In this document: piece after piece, positions 1 through 10,884 of the stretch
Position numbering within the stretch: the first letter of the stretch is position 1
Layout: every line of letters begins with the position of its first letter
Origin: Brasenia schreberi
Taxonomy: Eukaryota; Streptophyta; Magnoliopsida; Nymphaeales; Cabombaceae
Length of the DNA stretch: 64,000 bases
Assembly: GCA_036023115.1 (NCBI GenBank)
Contig: JAYKKT010000061.1
Span: 15,273,001-15,337,000, forward strand
Direction: 5' to 3'
The notes under the pieces: model-generated
Database searches by the model: none
Seen by the model: the letters and a program-made list of their open reading frames with translations, nothing else
What the model was told of the DNA's origin: nothing
Position numbers and translations under genes: made by a program

Positions 1-99
1 ATTCTGACCAGATTTCTAGGTCCTTCTAAAATTCAAATTAAATAAACAAAATTCTAAATATTATTCAGCAAATCTTGCATAAGACAAATTACACGAACA

Positions 100-1480
100 T
101 GAATTTGGTGAGAGATGTAGTGCTATAAGAGGTTTTTCTTCAAGGAGGGCAAATGCTGAAAGCATTCAGTCACACCTTCATATGTTTGATTCCTAAGGTG
201 ACAAGTGTGGAGTTGATGATGCAACTAAGGCCGATCAGCCTATGCAATGTAGCTTACAAAAATTATATCTAAGATTCGAGTTCAATCTTTCCAAGGGAGC
301 ATGAATCGAATAATAAGTGCTAATCAAAGTGTTTTCATTAGAGGAAGACTAATTTCTGACAGTACCATTGTGGCAGAAGAGTATATGAATTTCTTGAAAG
401 ACAAAAGAACCGGAAGGAGACATGATATGGCACTCAAGTTAGACATAAGAAAGGCCTACGACCGACTGGAGTGGGGATTTTTGTGGTTTATGATGTCAAA
501 GCTCAGGTTCTTGTAAGAGGTGGAGTGAATGGGCCAAGGAGTGTATAACAATTCTGACATACTTAGTTATGGTAGAAGGACAGACTTTTATATATTCTGA
601 CATAGTTCGAGAGGACTCCTGCAAGGAGATCCCTTCTACCTAGTTCTCACTTGCTTGTGAGGCCTTTTAATCTTGCTACACAAAGCCAAAAAGTGAGAAG
701 ACATTAAATGGACAAAAATATCAAAGATGGGATCAATGATCCCCACCTTCTACTTGCTGGTGCTCACTCCTCTTCTGCCAAGCTTCTCAATACCATTGCA
801 TCAAGCTTTTAGAAGTATTAAAGATGTATAAAAGATTAAGTGGACAATCAAATTAACCTTGTGAAATCTGCAGTTTATTGGAAGGTGCAAGGTTTCACAA
901 GCTTTTCATCCAAGCGACTATTCAATTTTAGCTTTCTCAACAACTTTAAATTGAGTATATTGGAAGGCGGGATAGTTATTTGGAACTTCTATATGCAGTT
1001 CAAAGATCAACACACTAAATCATTAATTTCATCAAAGAAAGGGTAGCGAAGAAGCTTCCACAATAGAAGGGTTGCCTCTTTAACTTTTGTTGGGAAAGAA
1101 GTACTATCAAAGATTGTAGGGACAACCATCCTGATGTTCTCCATGTGTGCTTCAAGCTACTTGAGAGCCTTATTACTGAGCTTCATAGATCGATGCTGGA
1201 CTTCAAGTGAGGATAGAGAAATGAAGATAATATTGTATTCGCTCGAAATGTATTTGCTCGAGGAAATAAGAAAGCAACCTAGGAACCAAAGACCCAAAAG
1301 TCTTCAACGTAACGTTTCTAACAAAACGAAGCTGGTGGCTGGAGAAAAGTAACAAATATTTCAAAAACAAATATTTCCAAGCTACTAACTTCATGTAGGC
1401 ACTGGTTAATAGAAATCCATCATGAGGATGGAGAAGTCTTTCGAAAATCCATAGTTTATCCTCTGATTTTTCTAGCAAAA
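100..1480 (+). mobile_element. Decayed L1-type LINE, reverse transcriptase and C-terminal region
   Basis: Stitching across frames gives the order of a plant L1-like non-LTR retrotransposon. The HTFICLIPKV block lies near 170-200, followed by LRPISLCNVAYK near 226-260, the SANQSVFIRGRLISD block in an open frame at 301-516, and motif A (KLDIRKAYDRLEW). RGLLQGDP is near 608-635. The catalytic FADD region is damaged near 749-765: it can be read as LAGD followed by a one-base loss. SGQ.INLVKSAVYW follows near 838-875, then LTFVGKEVLSKIV near 1080-1120, and a tail resembling KAKYFP...NPS..WRSL near 1350-1440. Several stops and frameshifts make it non-functional. No endonuclease domain is visible. 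The 5' side is truncated or lies outside the window, and I see no poly-A tail or target-site duplication at the 3' side. The family is secure; the outer limits are approximate. Confidence 0.85.
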
Positions 1481-1539
1481 TGAGATGTTCTTATGAATCC
1501 CACTCCAATTTTCAGCTGAATGATCTTTTTATTTTTAAC

Positions 1540-2289
1540 CAAGGTTGGACCAGGTTTGCATTTGACTAAGCCTAGGCTCATCGGTTCTCATTTGGATGGA
1601 CCTTGGCTTGAGTCGACTTCACATTTAGCTTGGATTGAAAGGGTGTTTGGTTCAAGGCCTTAGGCTTTGATTGATAGGTGATAAACTTAAATTCATCTAG
1701 GTTTCAAGTCAACGAGTTCAGGATAAATTGGATGCAAAATAGCCGAAACAATGTCGGCCAAATAGGTTAAATAAACTTAGGTTTAATAAATCAAGTTCAA
1801 GGTTAAGGAGAAGAAGGTCTAGTTTCATAGTGGTAACCAGATTTGAGCTCCAATGTGCCTCAAAAAGGGCTAGACCCAAGCTTTGGATGACCCAATTTCG
1901 TCTAGTGATGGGTGGCTCTTACTGTATCACATGCTGACATTGTACAACTGCTACCATATCTCTAAGATGTATCTTATCTTTTATCCTTGAAATATTGATA
2001 TCTCTGTTAAGTGAATTCATTCATAAATTAATCCTAGATTTGTTCTATAAGTATTTGCTACTTATTTGTCTTCCTTTAAAATTGATTTGGATCTTGATTT
2101 TCATTTGTGGTTGTATTTGGCCGAACTATAGTAGGACCTTTTATAAACCATCTTAACTTGGTTACGACATGACCTAATTTTGTATAAATTAAAACTTAAA
2201 TTATTACTCATGTGCTTCAAAATTAGGTTTTCAAAAACCAATTTTTAAATAAAATTTTTATTTTCTTAAGAAGATTTTGCGTGTTTACA
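1540..2289 (+). mobile_element. Probable partial long LTR of family A (copy A0)
   Basis: This noncoding stretch ends in GTGTTTACA at 2281-2289, the same ending as the better-preserved long LTRs at 22135, 39354 and 55340. The preceding 60 bases share the pattern GGTTTT..AAAACCA followed by an A/T run seen before the end of the 55340 copy. The 5' part cannot be aligned by eye, and the start is placed where the LINE similarity stops. Confidence is low because the assignment rests on the 3' end alone. Confidence 0.35.
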
Positions 2290-2930
2290 AAAAGCTATGG
2301 ATTTGCCTAAGCTTGAGGTATATATTGTTATTTACTATGACTATTATGAATTTATACATGATAAAGGTTGACAACATCTTCATGTTGGAGAGAGCATAAA
2401 GTTATTCTATTTTATCTTTAGTTGCTAAGAATAGTTTTGTTGTTCCGGTCTCAATAACAATTGTGAAGTAAGTAATTAGTGCAAGTGAAATATGTTGAAC
2501 GAACATCACTTTAATTTACAACCTATGACCTAGGAAGCTCAAGCTCATCCATATGACTGGATAAGAGCAAGGCATCGAGTATAAGAGTGTGCGTGTTCTA
2601 CTAACATTGACACAATGCAAGGATTAAGCAATATGGATGATTAGATTCAAAGTTCATGCTTAAAGTAAAGGATGTACATGAAACGTAAGTAAAACCTATA
2701 TGGCTTTGATTCCTCTCCACCCAAGAGGATAAGTAGGAGGCTTAATATTCAAAGGTAAAGCGAATTAAAGTCAAGCCTATTGTTTGTTTTATTTTTTGTC
2801 ATGTATGATTGTAATTTGTAAATGTAATATTTAAAAACTTAAGTTAAATGTCTTATATATGTAATGTAATATTTATATTTTAAAGTCACCATAAATATAT
2901 GATTTTGTAACTTAATTTATATATAATGAT
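2290..2930. other. AT-rich intergenic sequence
   Basis: No coding similarity was seen. A short stretch at 2701-2745 (CTTTGATTCC...AAGAGGATAAGTAGGAGG) resembles the conserved segment found in many plant gypsy LTRs, which usually reads about GGCTTGATCC...GGATACGTAGGCAG. It may be an LTR relic, but the match is short. Confidence 0.3.
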
Positions 2931-3180
2931 ATGAGACATTGATATATATATATATATAATCATTTGTTATTAAATAAAATTATTTGTAGAAGAACCACTC
3001 TTGAAACCGTACTGAAACCAAAACAGTCTTACAATTAACTTCAGAATCGAAACCAAAACCGTCCTGAAACCGGTCATGAAACTGAAACTGAAACCGTCCC
3101 AAAATCGGTTGTTGTGAAACCAGAACAAGAACCGGCCCATGCGGGTTCAGTTCCAGTTCCAGGTTTCGATCATGTCTCAT
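2931..3180. mobile_element. MITE-like element rich in AAACCG/GGTTC motifs
   Basis: A 250-bp block is bounded by a perfect 9-bp inverted repeat, ATGAGACAT at 2931-2939 and ATGTCTCAT at 3172-3180. Its inner part is packed with GAAACCG, ACCGG and GGTTCAGTTCC repeats, with an (AT)9 tract at 2941-2958. Dense subterminal motif repeats of this kind are typical of non-autonomous hAT-type elements; the superfamily is my inference. No clear 8-bp target-site duplication was found. The repeats create a spurious reading frame on the minus strand that I do not regard as a gene. Confidence 0.45.
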
Positions 3181-4623
3181 TACTTGATAATAGACTTTAG
3201 ATCCCTCTCGGTTTTCTAGCAAACGGCAGTGTAGTAATTAGGTAACATTTGAACTGCTCTTTCACCACAAACTGCAAAAGAATGTCCTAGGTATTGCCGT
3301 CTGGCAATTTTATGCATCTGGAAAACTGATAGTCACTTTTATCTGGTATCACGTTTTAGGTGATACCTTTCCGGTCGCTTTACCCTGCCCTGGTGTCCGA
3401 AAAAGAAGAAGAAAGAAAGAATGGTATCCCGAAGCAAGATAGATGAAACCTCCAAAATGGTAGTTCCAAATCCATACTTTTCTTAAAGAAGAGCTTACCT
3501 TCTTCCCCCCGGGAGGTTCGAATTCTTTCAAATAAACAAGCAACCACAATCGAGCTAATTTGGATTAAATACGCCAAATGTATGTCCCTTTATGTGGTTA
3601 GTAATCTTTGTTGATTGATATTCTTATGGGGCATAATGAACTATATATTTCCTTCTAGTACATCTACTACAGTGGCGTGAAAATGCTTCTTACCCCATCT
3701 TAGATGTGGATTTCAACAGTATTCATTTTCGACGGGTTTTGTGATTGAGGAATCAAAGTTGCACCCAAATTGAGCACCTGATGCATTTGATTGTTGATTG
3801 GATCCTGTTCCACATCTGTCCATCATATAATCCAAAGTTGGATTTGGATCCAATTGGTTAGAGTAATTATGGATGAAACTTTTACTCATATGCACTACTC
3901 TCAGCACAAACAAGACCCGTTCAAGTACAACACAAAACCTAACGTGAAGTACAGAAATATCAACCGTGTTCTTTTTTCAGCAAGAACGGCCTCCTCTTGT
4001 CATTAAGGAATTAGAATAGGTGGCCTAAGTACTTAGGCTTTCTCTGCACGATAAGTCTCCCAGATGACCTAACGCCTTACATACTGACATACGAATGTGG
4101 TGATCAACTTCCACAAGAGGTCATACGGAGTTACACAGGACATACTAAAAGTAAAGGCATGTTGATAAAAAAATTGTTGTTGAAGTTCCTTATTGAGAAG
4201 TGCGCAGATAGTTTTACGGGAGTAAAACATGAAGCTTATGTAGGGCAAAATTGCCAGAGACGAGAAGTTCTTATTTAATCATGTTTTGACTACGAAACAA
4301 GGCAAAACTTTGAAGCCAAAATAATCTATATAATTAAATTATGAGTAACTATATGTAATCATTAAAGGAAATTATACATATTCTTTGAAGCACAAAAGCT
4401 TCGCGCCAAATAATTCATCTGCATCCCCATCAGCATGACTTGAATGAAATGATCAATAAGGTGCCAAGATAAAGGTTCCCTGATTTGCTGATCCATTGAA
4501 TTTGGTTCAGTTTGTTTGTTTATCCGCCAAGGCCCCTTTTTCTTTTCTCCTCATCCCACGCAAAGAATATCCTCAATACAAAAGACATAACGTCTCCATC
4601 TATACGGTAAACTGAACCAAATT
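3181..4623. other. Intergenic, nothing recognised
   Basis: No convincing coding sequence, RNA gene or repeat was seen. Short open frames in both strands show no family similarity and no coherent exon structure. Confidence 0.5.
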
Positions 4624-5002
4624 AGGTTAAGCAACCTTAGCATCTGGTTGTATGGTGACCTTGCCACTTCCGTTGTGGTTCAGCCTCGACATGGCCGGTT
4701 TTGGTTTGCCTAGAACAAGGAATCGAAACTAGAATCAAGCCAGCTTCTGTTATGGTTTGTCGGTTCCTGTTCAGGTCCTAAACCATTCGAAATTGGAAAA
4801 TATTTAAAATTTTTGAATTTTGAATTAAAAAATACGGAACCGACAATCCTCAGGTTCTGAAATGGTTCTGGTTTTGTAGAAGTTAGAACCGAAACCAAAC
4901 CGAGTCCTTCCAGGTTCTTAATCTGGTTCCGACGGTTTCAGTTCCTGACCAGATTTCATTCCGGTTGAAACCGTTTAACGTATTCCACGTCTAATTTAAC
5001 CT
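4624..5002. mobile_element. MITE-like element of the AAACCG/GGTTC group
   Basis: This block is bounded by a short inverted repeat, AGGTTAA at 4624-4630 and TTAACCT at 4996-5002. It has GGTTC/CCGGTT-rich flanks (about 4660-4790 and 4840-4980) around an AT-rich centre at 4795-4830. Its composition and layout match the elements at 2931-3180 and 51524-51827. I call it MITE-like on that layout; no target-site duplication is evident. Confidence 0.4.
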
Positions 5003-6376
5003 GTCTTGAAATCCTGTAAAGGGAGAAAACATATTGCAGGTGGGTGCTAGACATCATTCAACCCATCACGTGAATGGCCCCGCCGCTTTCATTCATTTTA
5101 CATCTCATACGAAACTGCTACATGCAGAAGCAGCAGCAGAATGTGAATGGCCGAAAAGCGTCTGTCCATGCCGCAGGAGTTACTCTTTTTGTTTAAGTTG
5201 GTTTTCACCAAAAGCACCCTTGAAAGCTAGCAATGACCGTGTACCGATGGTAGAAACCTATACTACGACGAATCTCGACGATGAAATTCCACGAAAAGGA
5301 GCGAGTGTGCTTCGAATTGATGGCAATCGCGCATAGGTGATATGGTTTGAGCATTTTTGCCCTTCTTTTTTTTGTACTTTTAAAAATATCTATATACTTC
5401 TACCACACCGTAAACCTGAAGATGGAAATGATAATCTTGAGATAATATTGATAATCTTGGTAAAGATATTGAGATGACTCTGTGATCACATGCAGAAATA
5501 CTGTATCCATAACGAGGCTACAGGAAAAAGTTGGTGTGAAGCCCATGAACGAAAAATGAGTTAGGAGTTAAATGTTGATACAAACATGATTTAGTATGGT
5601 GGTCCAAACAATCCATGTAAATGGACGTCTTGGTATGCGATAGGGCGTGGTTTTGATAAGAGGCTAACCTTTTCAACGTTGGAGCAATCTTGAAAGTGTT
5701 GTTCTTCGTGGTACTTTTCAACGCATCTATTCATGGAAAGAAAATGGGACATAATGGAAGTAGAGAAAGATTGAGATTTTGCTAATTATGTATTTTAATT
5801 AACGTGGAAAAAGCCTTTTATTAGCTTGCAAAATCGATATTTACTAAGCCTTAGCATGGGTTAGTCTAAGGGAAGGACTTTACCCTTTAGATGGTTATAA
5901 TAAAGAATTCGATTCTCCTAACCACCACTTCATGTAGAAGCCAATATCTATATCTTGAGAGAATGTGAACTATTTATTACACATAGTTCGCGTAAGCTGG
6001 CTTGAAAGTTGCCATTTCCCCCACCAGAAAAAAAAAAAAAAACTTTTGTCCTTAATTATGCATAATGGGGCTTCCCTATTCATGAGAAAATTGGGACATG
6101 AGAGCCTCGTGAACATGCATTAGTACATAACATTCGTTTTCACGGGAGACATAATTAAAGTACCAAGCACATACAGCCCCAATGAAAGAAAAGAAGCAAA
6201 TTAAAGATCAAGATAAGAGCGGGCCAGCGACGAACATCTTGAAAAATCTGTCATTTATAAGATAGCCCATATTCCGCCATTCAAAGAAGAGAAAAGAACC
6301 CTTTACAAGAAACCGCATTATATCTAGAAAATTATGTCGCACTCAAAGCGAGCCTCCGAAGCAATTCAAGGGTCCC
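5003..6376. other. Intergenic and 3' flank of the F-box gene
   Basis: No recognised gene. An open frame of 100 codons on the plus strand at 5034-5336 lacks any family similarity and is probably chance. A run of 15 A lies at about 6027-6041. The last few hundred bases before 6377 are expected to include the 3' UTR of the minus-strand F-box gene. Confidence 0.5.
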
Positions 6377-7996
6377 CTACCTCAAACTAAAGCACTTCTT
6401 CAGGTTCAGTCTCAATAAGCCATTCACATTATGTAGGTAAACCAATTCATCATCCGTAATCTCAAACTCCGTGAGCTCTAAATCGAGCAGTTTAGGGCAG
6501 CAACTAGCAATAATTTCCAAAGATTTGCTACTCATACCCGAACAAGCTCCCAAGCCTAGAGACTTTAGCTTCTCTCCAAACACACTTGCAATACAAAATA
6601 CTGACACATCCGTCAAGCCTGGGCACTCACTCAACAACACATTCTCCAGTCTGGGTGTGCCTTCCCTAGAACCCATCACTAGGCCCAGAAACCCTTGATC
6701 AGAGATGCCCCCCAGAGCAGTCAGTTCCACTTCATCTAGGCGCCAACAAACATTTCCCAACCACGTAAAGAAACCATCCCCTATTCCTCGGCATTGTCTT
6801 ACTCTTAGACTTTCTAGTGTATTGCAACAAGGTGGTGATTGCGGGATGAACCAATTTCTTGGTTCTCGTATTCCTTTGCATTTCTCCAAAGTAAGAACCT
6901 TTAAGTTTTCGCCATATCGTGAGAGAAATTCTACCAACCCGTGCAAAGAAACTTGATTGCAGGACTCTATTGTCAAGTTTTCAAGCTGAAGGCCTCCTTT
7001 CCCTAGCATCAACAAGCTATTGTCATCAAACAAACTGCATTTGGACATGGATATGCTCTTAAGGTTAGGACAAGCCATACCAAAGCTCTTATGGTAAAGA
7101 TGCTCCCAACTGTCACTTTTCTTATCCTTGATATCACTCGGAAGCTCTTCCAATGATAGAGATGCTAATCCCTTGACACGCCTAACATTATGTAGCACTA
7201 CACTTATGTTCGAAGAAACTCTAGCAAGCTTAAGCCTCTTCAGATTAGGAAACCCATCAACTATGTCACGGATTCCTTCATCACCCACGAGCGGACAACC
7301 CATAATAGAGAGGGATTCCAGGGTTGGAGTATATGACCCAAAAGCTTTTAGGGTACCATTCCCTATGTTTTGGCATGCGTCAATGCTGAGTGTAATGAGA
7401 TTTCGTAGCTTACTTGCAACATGCGTCATGCCATCATCTGTGAGCAATGGACACTCACATAGATCAAGCTTCTCTAATAGGGAACACCCTTGTCCCATGT
7501 ACGCAAGGCCTCTGCATGTCACATGAAGGCATCCCCATAAAGCAAGAGACTTAAGGTATGGGAAGCTGGAACCAACAATGTAAAGCCCATAATCCGTCAC
7601 TCCATTTGTGTATGGTGTTGATAATGTTGACTCCAAGGAGTAATCCCCTCTAATGCTGAGACTGCTGATCCTGCCTCTGAAAAACTTGCTCACCACCATG
7701 GCTGCTAGCCTTGTGTCGACAGCATTGCACCCTTCTAGGCACCTAGTGAACCGGGCCCGAGCATTGGATGGACTCAGTGGCTCCAGCTTAAAGTCTGATC
7801 TCCTCAAGTGGGCTTGCAAAATGAGCCATTTCTTGCATACTGCAGCACAGGACAAGCGATCGACAGGATCAGAGTTGTAACTGAATATCTCAAGGATGCA
7901 CTCATCTGGCAGGCGATTGAATGGTGCTTGAACGCTATCTCTGCCAACCATTTCACTCTTTCTTGCTGTCTTACTCTTGCAAAGTTCGCTATCCAT
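6377..7996 (-). CDS. EBF1/EBF2-like F-box/LRR protein (putative EIN3-binding F-box)
   Basis: A 539-codon uninterrupted frame. Residues about 26-62 form an F-box (LPDECILEIF...CAAVCKKWL), the part that docks to SKP1 in an SCF ubiquitin ligase. Residues 86-118 (CLEG..AVDTRLAAM...SLSIRG) match a signature of EIN3-binding F-box proteins. From about 120 to the end there are cysteine-containing leucine-rich repeats of the form L..LSI..C..IG..GL that would bind the substrate. In the known family the substrates are EIN3/EIL factors, degraded in the nucleus to limit ethylene signalling. Typical EBF proteins are about 620-630 residues. This one lacks roughly 30-60 residues before the F-box and roughly 50-70 residues (about two repeats) at the C terminus. 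The first ATG was chosen because an in-frame TGA lies about 50 bases upstream and a CT-rich leader directly precedes it; the Met at residue 16 is an alternative. The stop is preceded by a GAG|GTAGGG context, so a downstream exon is possible. The family call is firm; the substrate is inferred. Confidence 0.9.
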   Translation of the reverse strand: MDSELCKSKTARKSEMVGRDSVQAPFNRLPDECILEIFSYNSDPVDRLSCAAVCKKWLILQAHLRRSDFKLEPLSPSNARARFTRCLEGCNAVDTRLAAMVVSKFFRGRISSLSIRGDYSLESTLSTPYTNGVTDYGLYIVGSSFPYLKSLALWGCLHVTCRGLAYMGQGCSLLEKLDLCECPLLTDDGMTHVASKLRNLITLSIDACQNIGNGTLKAFGSYTPTLESLSIMGCPLVGDEGIRDIVDGFPNLKRLKLARVSSNISVVLHNVRRVKGLASLSLEELPSDIKDKKSDSWEHLYHKSFGMACPNLKSISMSKCSLFDDNSLLMLGKGGLQLENLTIESCNQVSLHGLVEFLSRYGENLKVLTLEKCKGIREPRNWFIPQSPPCCNTLESLRVRQCRGIGDGFFTWLGNVCWRLDEVELTALGGISDQGFLGLVMGSREGTPRLENVLLSECPGLTDVSVFCIASVFGEKLKSLGLGACSGMSSKSLEIIASCCPKLLDLELTEFEITDDELVYLHNVNGLLRLNLKKCFSLR

Positions 7997-8110
7997 TCGA
8001 AGAGAGAGAGAGAGAGAGTTGTAGTTACATACATGGGATCGAGGAAATCAGGGAATGAGCTGTTCATTCATGAATGCTCACGCGATTATTTATCGACTTG
8101 TTGAGCTCAG
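7997..8110 (-). promoter_or_regulatory. 5' UTR and core promoter of the F-box gene
   Basis: On the minus strand a (CT)9 tract (plus-strand AG repeat at 8001-8018) directly precedes the start codon, as is common in plant leader sequences. A TATA-like GATAAATAATC lies at about 8086-8096, which would place transcription initiation near 8055-8065 and give a leader of about 60 bases. This is inferred from sequence only. Confidence 0.45.
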
Positions 8111-8244
8111 AGAAGCGAATCTCATGAAGGGCATGAAACTAAGTAGTACCAAGAATTGAAGAGCCAACATAGTACAAAGAAAGACGTGGAAGCTGACTGC
8201 ACCATTGAAATTCATTGGCCCGTGCACACGTACCAAGTGAGCAT

Positions 8245-8281
8245 CTCTCCTCTCTCTCTCTCACACACACGCGCGCGCGCT
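8245..8281. repeat. Compound microsatellite (TC)n-(AC)n-(GC)n
   Basis: A run of CT/TC is followed by CACACACACA and then GCGCGCGCGC. It lies about 250 bp upstream of the F-box start codon. The AC/GC part is alternating purine-pyrimidine, a composition able to adopt Z-DNA. Confidence 0.8.
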
Positions 8282-10554
8282 CATGCACATAGTAAAGCAA
8301 GTAGACAGCAACATATGTTAGAGGCCAGTTGGATCAGTGGATACAGTGAACCAAACCGAAATTTAGGATGAGTCGACCATCGCATAGTTGGTACCCCGCG
8401 GTGCTATTGAATCCTGTCGAAAACCTTTTGCCGTTTGACGAACGAGTAATCAGTGATCCCTTAGCTGATGTCAACTACAGTGTGGGCCACAAACCCCCAG
8501 CTGATTCTTAAGCTATCTACTGATGCCTTCTCTAAGAACCATGGTTGAAGTTTGTTTAACAAACTTGTATTTATTCACATTTTATCCTTATTTTAAAATT
8601 TGACGAAATCATGCTTTAAGAAGACAATTGCCAGTGAAAGGGAGGCATAAATTGCATAGAATAGTGAGGATTTCATGGTGTCTGATATACAGCCAAAGTT
8701 TCATTTACAGACAACCGCTTAAAATCAAACCCTTGAGTCTCTCTGTATCTGTCACATGCATAGATATGTACAGAGGATATATTCGATGCGACTTGGATTA
8801 GTTGGCCACATTCATCACAGGTTTTTCCAAACTAGAGCAGATGAGCTCCCCCTCTCTCTTCAGACTCCCACTCTTGAGTAGCAAAGTAAAATTCAGAACC
8901 ACACACTAGTTATTGGTGACTGTTTTTGTTAACCATCACAAGGTAATAGTGATTTGATGTTAATGTTTCAGGTTTTGTGGTTATTTTCCACACTCTATAT
9001 GCCAATCAAAGATAACCTCACTGTTTTGCCTTTACTAGAAGAGTGAAAACAAAGAACAGTTGGCAATAAACATTTCAACGCTAGTGATGGAAACAATTTC
9101 TTTTATTCAAACAATAGATTGGGAAATGGTGGTGACATCTTAAAGTGTAATATAACCAATAAAGAATTTCAATGATCTGCAAGGAATACGAAATTGGCAC
9201 AGTGTTAACTGCATCTATTCAGAATTTGGGAGTCTCATGACGCTGTGTATAATGCATAGATAAGGGCGGAGAGTCTCGAGTGTTATGTTGCAAAGGACAT
9301 GGTTGGGAACAGTGTATTAAGAAAATCCATAGTACACGCCAGGGGGATCAACGTGGGTACTATCTTGTGGCCTTTTGGTGTGATCTACGTGGCCGTTTCC
9401 TACTCTTGTGAGTGTTATCGACAATAGCTGGTGCGGATAGAAATTACTAACCGTGTTGAAACTGTCTTGGCCTGTACACCACATGAGAGCCGTCCTGACA
9501 CAAGCTTGTATATACAATCCAAATAAGACAACCCGATCTTAAATAAATCTTTACTTTTTACAGAATATCTATTTGGAACGAAATGTATTTAGACATGCTT
9601 GTGCCTTTTTGACAAAAAAATATATTCCTTTTAATTTATCCATCATGAAAATTCAAAATTTATACATGTATCATCTGTGGTAAGTATACATCGATACAGA
9701 TTTCTATATCAAAGCAGTCGCAATGTGTTTTATATATGTATTTTTCCTATAAAAGACCGAAATACGGGAAGATCTCAAGAAACACGAAAATTAGAACACA
9801 TAATAATTGAGATATAAGAAAATAATATAGTAAGCGAATTTGTGAATATCAGTCAATTCATGCATGTATTAATTGTTAATATAATTCGGGCTTGCCCTCT
9901 TCCATATCCTTCTGTGAAGCTTCATGCATGATCTGAGATTGAAACTCCAGAACCACGTGATTAAAAAAAAAATTGCTGCATATAACATTAAAATAACCCG
10001 GGGAACCAGCAAATTGCAATTTTGTAAATGTGGCCTTGAGTTCCTAACTTCTAATACGTTCCACCGGTATACAAGTGGGGAAGAAAAAAACTTTTACGTG
10101 AGATCTTCTTGATCTCTTGCTCTCATGGTTTGGGTTCCAACTTGTCTTAAAAGACGTTTCTTCATTCGAGAGATTCTACATTGTAAACGTGACCAAACAA
10201 ATTAAACAGGGGTTTCACTTACTTGATTAACTCGCAAGCAAAAATTTCGAATTCAATCGAAAGAGAGGAAATGAGTAGGGAACTAGAAGAGTTGAAATCA
10301 TCAGTGAACCTTAAAGGAACTCTCAAAGAAAAGAAAAAAACACGGTTGAGTTCAAAGCACTGAAAAAATATTACGAAAATCCTACCAATAGAACCACTTT
10401 TAGACAACGAAGGGTATCAAGGAGATCGAATAAAATGTGGTGACCACTTAAAAGTTCAGCCCGTAAAAAATGTGAAATAGACAAACACTTGCATCCATGC
10501 GGCATATATATCGTAAGCATTATACGATATAGCAAAATGTAGACTCTTGTAATT
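8282..10554. other. Intergenic, nothing recognised
   Basis: AT-rich sequence between the F-box promoter and a copia element. Short open frames on both strands (for example at 9317-9517 and 10219-10407) show no family similarity. No RNA gene or repeat family was recognised. Confidence 0.5.
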
Positions 10555-10852
10555 GTTGATAAATATACTTGGTTTACTTAGATATTGAGACTTTCAAGGA
10601 GTCAATAGTTTCTTAATTTTGTAAGATTTGGTACGTAGGGAAGTTTATCATTTAGGTGTTGTATGAAAAGGATTGTCACAAAATATTGTCCATATAAAAT
10701 TTGCTTATTTTATTGTTAAACAAGTTGTTGAACTTTCTGGAGATTAAGATTTCACGAAATTAATAAGAATTTATTATTTAGTCTACTTCGTGTTCTCCTC
10801 TTTGAAGATTTTGTTATTTAATTTTTATTGATGTTGAACACCTATTCTACAA
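10555..10852 (+). repeat. 5' LTR of copia element B1
   Basis: This segment aligns by eye with the right-hand copy (11965-12216) and with the LTR at 35700-36036 over the last 150 bases. It ends in CCTATTCTACA, and a PBS-like ATATCAAAGC follows within a few bases. The start at TGTTGATAAATA is a guess. Confidence 0.65.
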
Positions 10853-10857
10853 AGTCA

Positions 10858-10870
10858 TATCAAAGCTTTG
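10858..10870 (+). other. Degenerate PBS (initiator-tRNA type) of B1
   Basis: CATATCAAAGC follows the LTR end. Plant copia elements primed by initiator methionine tRNA have a PBS beginning TGGTATCAGAGC; this copy differs at a few positions. Confidence 0.5.
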
Positions 10871-10884
10871 CTCACACTTAAATT

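Noticed and set aside
2980..3222. Minus-strand frame with Leu-Glu-Leu-Asn / Gln-Phe repeats
   Set aside because: Reflects the AAACCG/GGTTC motif repeats of a MITE-like element.
3500..3520. GGTTCGAATTC resembling a tRNA B box
   Set aside because: No A box at a suitable distance upstream and no cloverleaf; not a tRNA or SINE.
5034..5336. 100-codon plus-strand open frame
   Set aside because: No recognisable domain, composition not clearly codon-like, and the 5' part adjoins a MITE-like element; probably chance.
6471..7880. Several plus-strand open frames of 75-132 codons
   Set aside because: They lie antisense within the F-box/LRR coding region, whose minus-strand frame has clear family similarity; they are shadows.
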